From: Plectrocnemia conspersa
Lineage: Eukaryota; Arthropoda; Insecta; Trichoptera; Polycentropodidae
Length of the DNA stretch: 64,000 nt
Direction: 5' to 3'
Assembly (NCBI GenBank): GCA_009617715.1
Contig: VTFK01000027.1
Location: forward strand, 620,001-684,000
Part shown: positions 1 to 30,600 of the stretch, piece by piece
Position numbering within the stretch: the first letter of the stretch is position 1
Layout of the letters: each line of letters opens with the position of its first letter
Made by a program: the position numbers and the translations under genes
The notes under the pieces: generated by a model
What the model saw: only the letters and a program-made list of their open reading frames with translations
Databases searched by the model: none
What the model was told of the DNA's origin: nothing

Positions 1-30
1 CGTACGTAGGTATATCTACCTAAAACGCCG

Positions 31-88
31 TATACCCTGTGACGGGTATGAGGGGTGTGCACACCCCAACCTACGGGGTTGATACCCC
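31..88. repeat. cluster of short GC-rich inverted repeats
   Basis: Three inverted repeats lie in 58 bp: ataccc/gggtat (32-37 with 44-49), the perfect 16-bp palindrome ggggtgtgcacacccc (52-67), and ggggt/acccc (75-79 with 84-88). They may be the end of a mobile element cut by the window edge. Confidence 0.55.
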
Positions 89-1103
89 TCGAAGCACACC
101 CCCCGACACACACGACCCCGTACGAGCAGGTAGCGCTTACACGCGAGATAACGTATTTATCACGGGCGAACTGGTAACTGTAATATCTTCTAAGTTTTAG
201 AAAAATCTAAGCGCCATCTGAATTTCAGCTATCTAAGATAATATCAGCATGAATAGCTTTTTATTAAATTCATTTGATATAAGGAACGAAACTTGTTCTT
301 AGTAAATTTTACTATTTCATGCCATGATCGTCATGAGAGCGTTTAACTATTTAGATTGGAAATATTTAACCTTTTTTCCATTATGCTTATTAAGTTAAAA
401 GTTGTGGGGCAAGATCTGACGTAAGCCCAAGATATTTTATAATGGCTATCGTATGTGAAAGTTCGAAATTTTGTTATTTTGTTAATTACGATTTCGATCG
501 ATCACTTCATATTAGAATATTCCAATTTTTCTTATCTAATGCAAAAAATTTAAGTCATTAAGAGTGATGCAATAATAATTATAAATATTGGTAAATAAAA
601 ATAGCATACACTTTAATTTCATTGTGGTAAATATAGCATATAGTATAATTTCATTGACACAATAATTTTTTTTGTAGAAAGCAATAAAGAAATTAAAAGT
701 TTGTTATTTATGTTTTAGTAAGTTGCTTACAACCCAAAAAGATGACTAAACATTTTCTTAAATTCTTATATGATCATTAAGCACGTGAGTGTTAACCCAA
801 TTAAAATTCTACCCAATTTGACTACTAGCTCTTGATTAAATAATCAAATTTACTTTCGTACCATTGGAAATATCAGTATTAATTAAAAAATAAAACATTT
901 TCCAATAATTTAGAAATTGTATCCATAAACACAAATAGGTCAATTGTATTGCTTACTTTTCAATAAATATTTTTTTCCTAAACTGTAATGAATGCAGAGA
1001 ACAATGCAGCTATATTTTTGATTATCTTAAAGTAGCACATTATCGATCTTTACATATATTATATATAGTATATTTTTAAAAATACAACATAAATACAGTT
1101 TGG

Positions 1104-1352
1104 TTAACCCTTTTATCGCGACTGGCTTCTATAGAAGTCATCAAGAAAATCGCAATTATTCACTGGGCACCTAAAGGTGCCATAAACATTTGAGCCCAAT
1201 AATATGGATATTTAGAATAATTTAAGGCAGTAAATCACTTGAATTTATTGAACCATAATATTGAAAAAAATATGGTATAAATAAGTGCCCACCCACATAT
1301 TAGAAAATTTCGAAATGGGGCGCAAAAATATCAGCCCCGGGGAAAGGGTTAA
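1104..1352. mobile_element. TTAA-flanked short element 1 (piggyBac-like MITE)
   Basis: The element is 249 bp and starts TTAACCCTTTTATCGCGA. Its right end, read in reverse, is TTAACCCTTTCCCCGGGG, so the ends share TTAACCCTTT as an inverted repeat with a TTAA at each side. A 12-bp palindrome, cttctatagaag, lies at 1126-1137, and ggcacc/ggtgcc pairs further inside. It has no coding capacity. TTAA target duplication with CCC-starting ends is typical of piggyBac-type elements. Confidence 0.65.
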
Positions 1353-1455
1353 TAAGAAAATATATCGCCCGAGATAAACTTGTTTTTGCGCCTATTAATT
1401 ATATCATAACAGTTAAGTTGCACATTACCGAATAACGGGTCATTCACTCCTAGGA

Positions 1456-2166
1456 ATTCTGATTTCCCGATGTTTTTTATTTCTCGAAATATACGAATTC
1501 TCTTTTTTATTTTTCTCACGAATTATCGAGAAATTTAAATAAACAAAAAATGTGATTTCAATAATACAGACTAATATTGTTGATATAGTTATATATTTAT
1601 ATAAAATATCTTCACTGTTTTTAATTTTTCAATATTTTTTGCGAATATTTTAACATTTAAATTAAATTATTTGTAGCTGTTTGTATTTATTTAAACATAT
1701 TAGTGGGTACATTGCTCTCAAAATTTATTTATGAAAAACCATATAAGTTGTGAATCAATTTTTTGTTATTTTTTATAAGTGGAATAAAAACTCTATTGAA
1801 AGCTCCCATACAATTTTGCAATATGCCGATTCCTACATGAAGAAGTATTTTCTTATTTGATGAAAATTGTAGTTTTGAGATTAATAACGTAAAGATACGG
1901 CTAATTAGACTTCTTGCGAAAATCATATACAATTTTTTCTATTCAAATAATTTCGACCTCTATTTAAAGTTTCCAAAAAAGCATTAATATTTTCAAACAT
2001 CTAGCACAAACCTACCCTTTCTTATGCAGCAGTTGTAAACATTTATAAATATTTGTCAAAATATAGTTTTTAACAAAATAGGCTGATTGAACTTTTTTGA
2101 GATATTAACAAATTTCTCGAGAAATAAATATTTCTTAATTTGGCATTTTTATCGAAAAATTCTCGA
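1456..2166 (+). repeat. dispersed repeat family A, copy 1
   Basis: This copy shares ordered blocks with 55459-56110 and 61685-62275: attctg...tttctcga near the start, tgtgatt-aataata, aaaatatcttcactgtttt (copies 1 and 2), cgacctc/cgacttc, ctttcttatgcagc, and a terminal atttctcga. All copies are in the same orientation and have no coding capacity. It is probably an old non-autonomous element of unknown class. Confidence 0.65.
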
Positions 2167-4999
2167 GTAGATACACTACTTGCTTTATATAATCGGGCCA
2201 GAGTAAACAAAAATATTTTGTTATAGTAATAATATCAAAGGATATGTAAAATATTTGAGTTTTTATTTTGCGCATCGATAGTAATATCATAGTATATTAA
2301 AAAAAATGTTGAGATATGAAAATTATAGTTAAATAGTGTACGAAAATAATTATAAAATCCTGAAATAATTTAAATATTTTTGTTGATAATTATGTGAGTA
2401 TTTTATAAATTATCTGAAGATTTGTTTATCTAAGAAATTATGCTAAATATTGTTTTTAAAGCTTTAATCATAAAAGAGTGCGGTATTGAAAAGTATATGA
2501 AAAGTCACTAGCATCTGAAAACGTATAAGAAGAATCACATACAAAAATCAGTTTTCTTAGATTTCTTAGAAATGTTGTAATGCAGCAATATAGTCATTGC
2601 TTAATAAAAAATACGATTGCAATCAAACATTTCTAATTAAAGATTCTTATTTTTTAATCTCACCGATAACTCACAATCTTTTACTATAATACAAATAATA
2701 AATCAAAGACAATATTCTATGTTTTAAAATTATTTTAATGTTACTGATGTTATTCCAAAATCCATGAACTTTCTGCTACTGTTACATATTAAATGGCCTA
2801 TCATTTATTAAAAAATAAAATCAATTAACCAATTGACGAATAACAAATGTCTACAATATTTTTTTTATATAAATCATAATCTGTAATTTTTTAATGGCAA
2901 AATAAGAATCGACTGTAAAGATTAAAATTTAATGTTGTTGTAAATTTTTATTTATTACGTGTTACAGTTGAAAAAATTCGTTAGAAGTTCAATAATAAAT
3001 AACGCTCCACTTAAAATTATAAATATATATTATTTATAAATAAATAATTATAGCTCTTTAATAAGATGCTTGTTGAAATATGTTATATACGTTTTTAATT
3101 AATTAATTACAAATTATGATAATCTGAGGTGAAGAAGAACAATACAATATGGGAGTATACGCCGAGATGTCTCAAACAATCGTTCAAGAGTTGCGCGCTT
3201 TAGATAATCTCAGAATTATAATGCTCGAGTTGATTTAAATTAGTTTAGTTTTGAACAACGTATCTCATGACGAAATAAAGAATTAGAGGTTCCGCTGGCG
3301 TAGTTTATGTTTTTTTGTAGTCGCTGTTTAATTACAAAAAATATTTTCAGAAAAGTTCTTTATGGTACCGCTTTGGAAACTTTTTTAACGCCTACAAAGT
3401 TTTTCTACCGCAGAGCTTATTAATATTTCAAGTTTGCGAGCCGAGATTATACGTATCAAAGAAAATACGAAACGAAACATCTATTTAGAATAAACATTTA
3501 CCGTTTACGTTTCATCGAAAAAGAGTATAATTTCGTATAGTATTTGAAAACGTGCATTCTCATGAAAAAAAATATTTCAGTAGGCGGATGGAATCACGCC
3601 ATATATCGATCACAACGTAAAAACAAACCATATCAATCTTCATTATCTTCTGAACATAACAAAGGGTTGTTTTACGAATAATTTGAATAAAAAAATAAGT
3701 AAAGCATATTATGCAAAGAAAAAACACAGGATATGAATAAAATCCGTACATTAACTTTTAAAACATCCTATAAAAAACACAGGTAAAATATAATTAGATT
3801 GAGAAGATAACGATAAAAAGATCTGTTGTGCCTACTCTGCTCATTTGTTATTATATCATATATATATAAAAATACTTTAAATATTTATGTATATTTTTTC
3901 GCTTACGTGGTTCTTTACCCAAGTTGTCGACAAAGATTACGTCTTTCAACTTATGAAACCTTTGAGAAAGAATGTGAGTTGTATAAATAAAATTTATATA
4001 AACACATATTATAACGTGAATCATGCCAAAGAAGAGTTTTATATAAAGGACGTCATACAAAAGGTTTGTTCGTAAACAATTTTCTTTTTAAATACTCATG
4101 TTTTATGTTTCAACGAACGCTGTTTAATGAGAACTCGTTAGACGAAAAGATAAATTACAACGATTTATATGCAACATGTTATAGTAGCATTTCCTTCCGC
4201 AAATTGCATGAGAGGCAATATTGCAACTTCTGAAATTAAGGCCAAGGATGCTAGGTTTTTGCGTTTTATACATAACCACCAAAAAAATCGTAAATAGTGT
4301 AAATATAATTTCATTTTACAGTATGTAATGAATTTTATTAATCATTAAAGTGGTTTCTAAATATGTTTTTGGTATAATTACGCAAAACCAATTAGGTTTA
4401 TCGCATTTGAAATAATAGTTTTGCTTAAGAAAAGGCAATACAAGATGACATGTGAGTCGTTATAAGAACAAGTCAGTTGTATTGCATAATTTTTAAATAT
4501 AATAAACATCAATTACTATAGTGTAAGAAAGAAGGAGCAACTCTAGTTATTTATTGAAATATATATACCAACATTAATCATATTCATAGTTCAATTAAAC
4601 CATTGTTTAACTACTAGATAAATAATACACAATAAGAGTTTAAAGCTACGTAATCAAAATATACAATTACGATCTCAAATAGTATAGAATTAATAATTTA
4701 TGTTAATTTTCCGTATGTATGTGTATACATACATAAATACATGTAGCTATATAATTTGAATCGCGATATATAATTTCCTATAAATGCTCACGTATATCGA
4801 GCATTGTAAGATTGTAAACAGATATAGTAATATGTGATAGTTATCAGTATTCGTGATCATAGATACATGTTGTGACATTGTTTAGATATGTAAACAGATC
4901 TGCAAGAAAGTTTATTATTCATGCAATTGATCGTACAATTGATTAAATTGTATTATCAATTGTTAAAACATATATTAAATTTAATTCATTCATAATTTA

Positions 5000-22056
<17,057 letters not shown>

Positions 22057-22057
<1 letters not shown>

Positions 22058-22082
22058 CACATACCACAAAGGGATTTTACAT
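22057..22082 (-). promoter_or_regulatory. two start-stop uORFs before the unc-13 AUG
   Basis: In the presumed 5' leader, ATGTAA occupies 22082-22077 and ATGTGA occupies 22062-22057. Both are an AUG followed at once by a stop. The second stop overlaps the main AUG by one base (TGATG). Minimal uORFs of this type can stall ribosomes and damp translation. The effect here depends on the transcript start, which the sequence does not fix. Confidence 0.5.
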
Positions 22083-22100
22083 AAAGTAAAAATATTTACG

Positions 22101-22138
22101 TACTGACCACCAGTACTTCACTACGATATATTTTATTA
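22101..22138 (-). promoter_or_regulatory. possible core promoter for the short unc-13 leader
   Basis: On the minus strand an initiator-like TCAGTA (A at 22104) lies 47 nt upstream of the start codon, with an A/T-rich TATA-like AATAAAATATAT at 22138-22127, about 23-34 bp further upstream. The same CAG could instead be a weak acceptor for a 5' exon, since the tract before it is not pyrimidine-rich. In AT-rich DNA such matches are common, so this is only a candidate. Confidence 0.25.
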
Positions 22139-22286
22139 TTTGGATTAATTCACAGAATTAAACGCAATTTTTATTTTTCACAAGTTGAAATTTAAAAAGA
22201 AAAAAACGTTATGATATGAAGCGAGCGCATTGATTATTATTTAACCACATAGTTTGATATGATTTTCGTTGCATTTTTACCAGTCA

Positions 22287-22341
22287 CCATTTTGTCGCCA
22301 AAATGGCGCATCGCGTTTTGCAACGATGCGCCATATTTGGC
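22287..22341. promoter_or_regulatory. nested inverted repeats with YY1/Pho-like ATGGC cores upstream of unc-13
   Basis: Two perfect inverted repeats share bases: ccattttg/caaaatgg (22287-22294 with 22299-22306) and atggcgcatcg/cgatgcgccat (22303-22313 with 22324-22334). The second extends imperfectly to gccaaaat/atatttggc (22297-22341). Several GCCAT/ATGGC cores match YY1/Pleiohomeotic sites. It lies about 230-285 bp upstream of the start codon. Confidence 0.5.
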
Positions 22342-25300
22342 ATGACGCTTCAAAACGACACTACATTTTTTTATTAATCACTGATATAGTTTGTGTTATT
22401 GTTATTATTCTTGTTTAACTATTTAACATAACTGTTCGAGTCCTGTCCGTTTACCACTACGTTCGATAAAATGCCATCGACACACACATATGATTAGACA
22501 AAGATTAAATAACACATATGACGATCTGTAACAAAAAACACAACATTGTTACATAACTGTAGAATAATGTTAAATATTTCAAATTCTCTCATGCGAAACA
22601 TCATCGTTCAAATATTTCAACTCAGTCGGGAGCTAAATGAAACAATTTCACTTTATAAACTTTATTAAAATATTTAAATACATACATATTTTATTTAATA
22701 CCGTACATGTATACGTTTCGCGTAAAAATAATAAATGTCAGCAAAATCGTAAATAAATAACGTTAAAAATCAACATATTGAGTAAATTTCATTCACCGCT
22801 ATGGAAAACACGAAAAAACGGAAAATGAAAGGATCATATAGCTTTTCAAAGTAATGTCATTCAATACGACAGTGAGGAAGATAAGTGACGGGGAAGACCA
22901 CGTTCAAATATTTACGCGATCTGTAAGGATCTTCGAGGGGAAAACGTTGCTTACACGAGAGCTCCTTCAAAATAACAGAGAAACGTTTAGAATAATAGGA
23001 TTTTGCTTTAAATTAATTATATTAAATAAATATTCACCAGTTTGTAAAATAGCAATACATTTTAATGACACAAAAAAATAATAACTAGAATTATATGTAA
23101 AATTATCCAATATGGCTAGTTTTTATCTTTTATTTTATTTTTGATTATTTTGTAAATGACATAATTATGTTTTAACCCTTTTAACGCGAAGCCCATCATA
23201 TGATGGATCACCAGCACTAAGCCTACTAAATGTTTTTTTAACAAAACTAAAGGAAGATAATTATTAGATATAAAAAACAGCTTTAAACCGTTTTATTTCA
23301 TCATAAATTATTTTTCATCATAGTACTATTTAAGTAAAACAAATATATAAAAAATAAACTTAGACCTAGGCATTTTGATGCGTGCTTGTGTGAGTTTAAA
23401 TTCACATGTGTGTTTATGCCGCTATTGTTTACACTCGGCGATTCGAAAATATCATATTATATTTAATATGATAAAAAAATTTTGTTGGTTGAATTATTTC
23501 GATAATATAAACACTAATTATTTTTAAACAGTAAAATTGTGTATTTTACTTTAAGTGAGCATTGAAAAATCTAGTCCGATTAAATATCAACCGCGCTGGG
23601 GGAACACTCGTTAAAGAAGCATTGCGGCAAAAGAGTTAAAAAAAATTGATTCAAATTATTATAGAATTTATTATAAAGTATATATTAAATTATTTTGGTT
23701 TGATTTTTCAAAAATAAAAAGTAAAATTTTTAGCTTAAGAATAATCTCAAAGTTTTCAAAATTTTGTTTAAAATTATTAGTGTATAAAAACTATAGTTAA
23801 ATAATTATTTTTTGGTTAGTTAGCCGTAAAAAATATTTGAGCGTCTTAGAAATAAACTATATATTATCTCTGCAATATATACATAGATATTAATAATAAC
23901 AATAAGTGTATTGGTAATGCACAAGTTAAATAGCAATGAATTCTGTCAAAAATTTAATTTAAAAAACGAGACCTAATATGGAATAACTAATTAAACTTTA
24001 GATTCGACATGTAATTTTATCTTTGTAGAGAACATCCTGTGGTACATTGTAATTATATATTTATGTATATAGATTAGGCGTAACTTAATAACATGTATTA
24101 TTTAAGCTAATTACTGATACGTGAGATTAGTTAGTTAATATCATGTTGGTGTAATAAATCAGCAAAACTTTTGGAATTTGTGCATGACAGTATTACCTAA
24201 ACCTATTAAAGATATAATATAATGTTAAATTATAATATTTAAAGTTAAATATGTTTTAAAATAAATTTTCACATCAAAGTTTCTCCTGTAAAGTTAATTA
24301 AATGTAAAAAACTTTTACTCTTTCATATTTAATAAATCAAGCGTAATTTTTAATTTCGTAACGTGCTTATAACTTAACTCTTCATTAAACTTAGTGCACT
24401 AAACTGTTGAAAGATTGTTCGGGCATTACGTTTCAAAGTTCAGTGAGGTAATATATATTTTCAGTCCTAACTATGACTTCCATCCCGTATTCCGAAGCAA
24501 AGGAAGTTTTTCTTTATGAACACTATTCAATTGTAAATTTAATTCCAGCTTAGCATCTTTGCCGTTTAATCGAATAGTTTACTGAGTCAGCTTCTCCGCT
24601 TTGATGCAGATGAAAATCACATTACAATATTTATTATTTTAAATTCATTAAAAGGAAATGGCATACATGATTGAATGTATATATTGACATTATACCACGT
24701 TTTTCGTGTGCCATACAATATTTACTTGCGGTAGTGAATTTTTAAAACCTATCCGGCCGGAAAACCGCGGTTCTTTATGAGGTCCCGTCGGATGGAGCCC
24801 ACGCTTCGGTACACATGTACCCCAAGACACATTCATATCAAAATGATAGTCCGTGGAAAAGGCCCTCCTCCCGCAAATAACTCACCGGCCAATTCATATA
24901 TCGTCAAAAAGGGTCAAGATCCGCTTCTCTTATCGAAATAATAATTTTCATATACGCATTTCGATTCTTGTGATTTACGTTTATTTGCAAGGACCATTAG
25001 AGTTATGGTTTATTATAATTTCTGTGGCGATTCGGATAACATAGTATCATTATCTTGATTCTATTGACGTTACGATGCCCCGAATAAATTTTAAAAAGGT
25101 TAGTGATTTATTAGGTATTTGATTCAGATGATATAAATAAATTAATTTAATACCTACATCATGTTTTTTCATTTTTCTGTTTCTAAGACAAAACGCACCA
25201 CAATTGTATTAATATGATATAACATTTAGAATATGTCTCACTGTGAATTTGACGTATTACACGTTTAGCTGAATTTTCAAAACGAAAAATAAATATAAAT

Positions 25301-27530
25301 ATTTTACGTGACTCGTACAATAGAAAATTTTTATTCAATACGAACGTCTAAGTTGCAGATCTATCTATTAATGTAAATATATATACATATTAAATACAAA
25401 AGTAGGATTAAATGCAATATAATATCAGTATATTGCTATACTACAGAAAGACAATGTCTTAATTAACACTATCTGTTTAATCCATTGCTGTCTAGAGTAG
25501 CAGTACTTCGTAACAATTAAGATTAAGTATATTGTATAAATCAAGTTACAGAGATAGAATTATGACTAAGCCATAGTGGCGTTTAATCATAACTATACAT
25601 CATTATTGGCTTTGATAGCCCTTACATTAAATATTACAGCAAGATACTTTCCAAAAATATATATAAAACTAAATATGCTTATTTTAAACTGTTTGCCATT
25701 TGCGAAAACTGTTATTTTATGCGATAATATTGCGTTTTTATGTGTTACCCGGCATTCTTCCATTCGCCGCTTCCATATTACATAATATCGCCGTGATATA
25801 AAATCTCTTACAGCTTTGTTGATGCAACTCTCGTCTACTTTTTGTCATCTCTCATGCCCAAAGTATTTGTCATGGAGAAAAATGAAGCCCGCTATACTCG
25901 TATTTGCCTCTTGGGCGAGCATGGGTGAGATGGAAGCCTCCGTCGCCTCGGGGAGCCGAAATGAAAACGCCAGCAAAATTTCCCCACACACTTTTTCTTC
26001 CAACCCAACCGGCATTCTAGTAATTTTCTTTTCAGGGGATTTTATTTTAATTTTGCCGCCGTCTCCATTCGTCAATTTGAGTTTTTTTTTTTCTAGCCAA
26101 AAAATATTATATTCGAGGCGAAGGACGAAGAAAAATGTGTTGCTATTAAATAATACTGTTTTTTCAGATGTAATATGATTAAAGTGTTAAAAACCCGATA
26201 CAACTTGATTAACTTTTTGTAATAATTTAGTATTATTTTAACTAAATAAAACATATATTTTTTAGAAAATGAAATAGTTACCGTAATATTATACATATTA
26301 TTAACATATATTCTAATTGTAAAACATTCGAGTTTTTTTTATCGATATCATTATATCTTTATGTGTATATAAACTTTATACATTATACTAACTTGTAATG
26401 AAAGACACGACGAAATTACATGGTATCAAAAAGGCGTTCTAAGTCTAATTCAAGAGTCTTTCTGACGACCCATTTCCTTGTGGTTGTTTTATCGTTACTA
26501 AAAATCTCACCCTTAACCGCGTATCCCTATTTGTGTATACATACAAAAACGTTTCCAGTCAATGAGGCCATATTTACATTTAGCGTTTTTGGCACGCGAT
26601 ATTACGCGTGTACAACTTGTAAAGCGAATACGTAGAAAATAAGAGAGCTATAATGTAAAATTCCATCAAAAGGCATGTTTGTGTTATTATATGGCATATT
26701 ATGGTCTTGTGATAATAATCCGCATTAAATATAAATCTGAAGTGAAAGCCGAGAAGATATGATTATTTCTATTATACTTTTTTGTTGCGTATGATAAAAG
26801 AAGGCGAGGAACGTTGGCAACAAAGGAATACAAGAAGGCGAATTGCTTGAAGAAATATAAAAATACATACTTTTTAGAGATGGAATACAATGCAAAAGAG
26901 GAAATCGATTCAATACCAACAGTGACCTATTTTTTTACCTTCTCTTTACCTGCAGAATAAAGACGATTGTCAGTACAGAATGTACCGGTTGGTATATAAA
27001 TATCCGATATTCCAACATCTATAAAAAACCATGAATAACATTTCCTTTCAAAGCCTAATTAATAAGCTACGCCAAAAACATTTTATTAAAAATAGACGTG
27101 TCAGTGGTATTTAAAAAAATATGAGTTATCTTATTAAAGTATATATAAAGTATCACCTTCATCTTTAAAATTAAAATAATTTCCTGAAGGGTAAATTCTA
27201 CTAAGATCTCAACATTTTGCTTAATGATAAATTACATTTTAACTCTCAGGCATTATAAATACTGAGACCTTTGCTGCGAAATACGAGAAACCTCAAAATG
27301 TAGTTATATTTTGAATTTTAAAATATGGAACACATTCATTTTGAGTATCTAAAATATTTTAGTATTTTATTCTTATTAATTTTTCTATTACGAATCTAAC
27401 CACATTAACCTGATATGATTTTTCAATGCAATAATAAGCATTAAAAAAAAAATCAAATAAAAAAAAAACAGTTATGAGGCATCTCAAACACATTTTTCCA
27501 GCTCCTCATAGCTATCTCAGAAATCATCCT
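22342..27530. other. gene-free region upstream of unc-13, part 1
   Basis: Mostly AT-rich, with one TTAA element (23172-23639) and two short GC-richer islands (24740-24930 and 25820-26080). Open frames there are short, with no recognised family. This could be 5' intron or intergenic DNA. Confidence 0.5.
23172..23639. mobile_element. TTAA-flanked short element 2 (piggyBac-like MITE)
   Basis: The element is 468 bp with a TTAA at each end. The left end is TTAACCCTTTTAACGCGAAGC; the right end in reverse is TTAACTCTTTTGCCGCAATGC, an inverted repeat with few mismatches. A perfect 14-bp palindrome, ccatcatatgatgg, lies at 23193-23206. The interior is AT-rich and non-coding. The left end differs from element 1 at only a few positions. 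Confidence 0.72.
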
Positions 27531-27629
27531 TGTGTTTAGCAAGATCGTTAGAAAGCTAAATAATTCGAGCAAGAGGTGCTTTCGCAAGTGTTGACGTCTT
27601 GGCCGCAACGGACAAGAATAAGGGACGCG
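27531..27629. repeat. old repeat family C, copy 1
   Basis: About 95 bp aligns in the same orientation with 40519-40613, sharing gcaag-tcgtt, gaaagct/gaagct, gagcaag/gtgcaag, cgcaacgg and aagaataaggga. Neither copy has a shared open frame, so this is decayed repetitive or pseudogene sequence of unknown origin. Confidence 0.6.
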
Positions 27630-30600
27630 TAGGTGTATTGAAAAATGGCGAAGAATTCCAATTAACATCATGAAAATATTAACTACATATATAACCCCAT
27701 GAATAACGATAAACTAATGACAAAAAATAAAATGCAAGAATTTATTTGCTTAAATATAACGAGACTTAAACATTTCATATAAATCTATACTATAAAACAA
27801 GGACTCCTCCCAAACAGTGAACAGTAGATACGTGACATTTGCACAGGTCATTCTGGCTGCCATTTTTAGATCTACTGAGCTATTTTTAACTTGTAAATTT
27901 TATTTATACAAAACTACTAGAGCACTAAAAATATGAACAGCAGCGTGCTATTAAAATAAATTAGTGTTATAAAAATTATACACTAAGAAATTGTATTTTT
28001 ATACAAAATACATGGAATAATATCAGGTGGTAGAAAGTATCTAGACACGAAATAAATAATTCAGTCATAACTATTTGTTCAAAAGGGATTTAGGTATTAT
28101 TATATTGTTTAACGCTTCAACTTTTAACTTTTCTGTTGATTTTGATTGAAGAAAAACGTGACTTATTTTATTTTTGATATTTTGGGTAAAGTTATTGTTG
28201 AATTTCTGGTATGCATTATTATAAGTTACATTTGTATTTGAAACCAGTTAAGAATCCATTTAGAAAATGTACAGATATTTAAAATCTTTAATTTTCCTGA
28301 TAATAGAAAACATGAAAAAATTAAAAAAATAGTCGTAAATATTTTATTTGATATTGTATAATTGTTATTATATAGAATTGAACATTTATCTAATTAAGTG
28401 CTTGGAGAGGATTTTTTTGATAGCAATAAAACTGTTTATGTAAACAAAAAAACTGCATAATGATATAATTTATTACGCATTCTCATACTTAATTATTACT
28501 TTTAGATCTACCCGTATTTTAATAGTTATGACATTGAGGTTCATTTAACTTATTTAACCTATTTAAAACAAAATTATTGATAGGGGGTAATATAAATTAT
28601 AAAATGATGCGAACCGACACGAACTAAATGGTTTACAAGATAATTGAGGCCATAAATCGTTGTCAATGGAGACAGAGCTGACACGACGAAATTTGGAATT
28701 ATAGCCCAAGGAAAAGTGTATCCATTATCACGCGGTCATCATTTGTCAGTTTTATGACAGTTAAATGTTGATTTTATGCTGCGGGAGGAGCAATTTTATG
28801 TGACGATTAAATTTGATTAAAGTATTTGTATTATAATGAGGTTAATTCCAACCGTAAAGCTCTGGGCGCTTCACTGGATTTTCTCGGGTTAAAAATGAAC
28901 GGAAGAGTGCAATTATTATGTGCAGTTAAGTATCCGGAAGATTTCGTTCCGTAACGGTGGATTATCTCGTATAAAATGTATATGTTAGAAATTTATTCAT
29001 TTTATATTATTATTTGGTCACATACTTTTTAGTTAATCCGATTCATGCCAATTAGGAATTTCGATTAGATAACACATATCACGGTGACATCTCGCGATGC
29101 CATCTAATTGAAAACGTTTCTTCTTTTCGCTTTGGTTGGGAGTATAAAAAAATATGAACGATGGAATAAAATCTGAATGTTATCAGCGCTGAGAATGTTT
29201 CCTCGTTGTAGTAGGCGTCGGGATAGGTCTGATACAAAATGTGCCTTTCGAGTGCCTTGAGGGGGAAAGGAAAATGTGAAAAGCTGAGGAAAGGCACCGA
29301 CGGAAGTGGAAATGGCTCGTCCGGTCGAAAGCGTCCCCGACACTCGAATATAGATTGGAGAGCTTTCGACGACAAAAAAATATAAACTCATTCGACGTAC
29401 CCAGAAGGGGATACTGCAAATATTATTACCGTATTCGGGCAGTACGCTTAGGAATTCACAAACGGATATCCATCTTATAAGACGTACGAAAAAAATATAA
29501 TATATTCTGCCAAAAGTTCAAGTTTGAATTGGTTCCACGAGTTATTATTAGAATAAGTAAATAGTGAGCATTAAGTTATTGTAAATATGTAAGCATCTTA
29601 ATATTTGCATGAAATGTACTTTAATTGTGCGTATTCTGGTATTCCCAAGTTTATTATGTTAATATTTCAGAGCCATCTAAAGTTACTAAAAGTCAAGCTG
29701 TTAAGGTACAGTTTTATAAAATAAATTGAGTATAATTAAGCAAGTTTTGTTTGACATTTGAAAAAGTGGAAACACTGATACAATACATTTTCTTTAGAAA
29801 AAGAAATTACTAAAACATATTGAGTTTGGTGACCAATGATCAAACTTCAAATTACATTTTTGCAAGACTATGATATAAGTTTATTATGTAAAAATCTAAC
29901 GAGCTTGTTTTTTATTTAATAAAATAATGACAAAGTAATAATATCTTTAAAATCGCCAGGAAAACAATAAAGCTTGAGATATGAACCCTTAAAAATATAT
30001 GAAAATAAATTTAAATCAATAAGATATAAATCATAAAAAATATGGATAGTATAATAAATACAAAAAAAAAATTGAGGCAATAGTTACTTTTTTAAGAAAG
30101 CTGCAAAATCGATATTTAATAATCAAGTGTTTAAAATGGTAGACTATAATCAATAAAATATCTAGATCAGTGGTCGTTTTTCTTGCTTATCTCATTTGGT
30201 CAATATTAAAATAATATTTTAAGACTATTCATAAAATATACAAAATGACCAAAATCTTAAGGTACGAATGCAGCATAAAGCAAATGAGGATTTAGCGCCG
30301 TAGAGAAACTTTTATTTCACAGCCGGTTATGTCTAGGATTACCATATTTTCTGGTAAAATCCACGAGAAATGCAAGAAAACTTTGCTTAAATTGAGAAAA
30401 AAATCTCGGTTTCGTAATATATTATTTTGTAGCAAAATTTTTAGCTTAACTTTACAAGAACTTATGCGCTTTGTTACTATTGTATATATTATACTTTACG
30501 TCACCAAGCAGCGTAAGTCATAAAGAACGTTTATTTCCTTAAATATTCACATACTAGGTATAAAAATAAATATATATATTTTAGCATTATTATTAAAATT

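Noticed and set aside
22058..22069. Extension of unc-13 to the TTG at 22069
   Set aside because: TTG is not a normal animal start. The ATG at 22057 has a good context and gives an exon with a whole number of codons to the donor.
22102..22105. CAG as a splice acceptor for a 5' leader exon
   Set aside because: The sequence before it is not pyrimidine-rich. An initiator reading is at least as plausible, so no exon boundary was called.
25816..26178. 120-codon plus frame in a GC-richer island
   Set aside because: Overlaps an opposite-strand frame and has low-complexity Ser/Phe content with no family similarity.
29079..29419. Three overlapping minus-strand frames
   Set aside because: Overlapping frames in one GC-richer island with no similarity are expected by chance.
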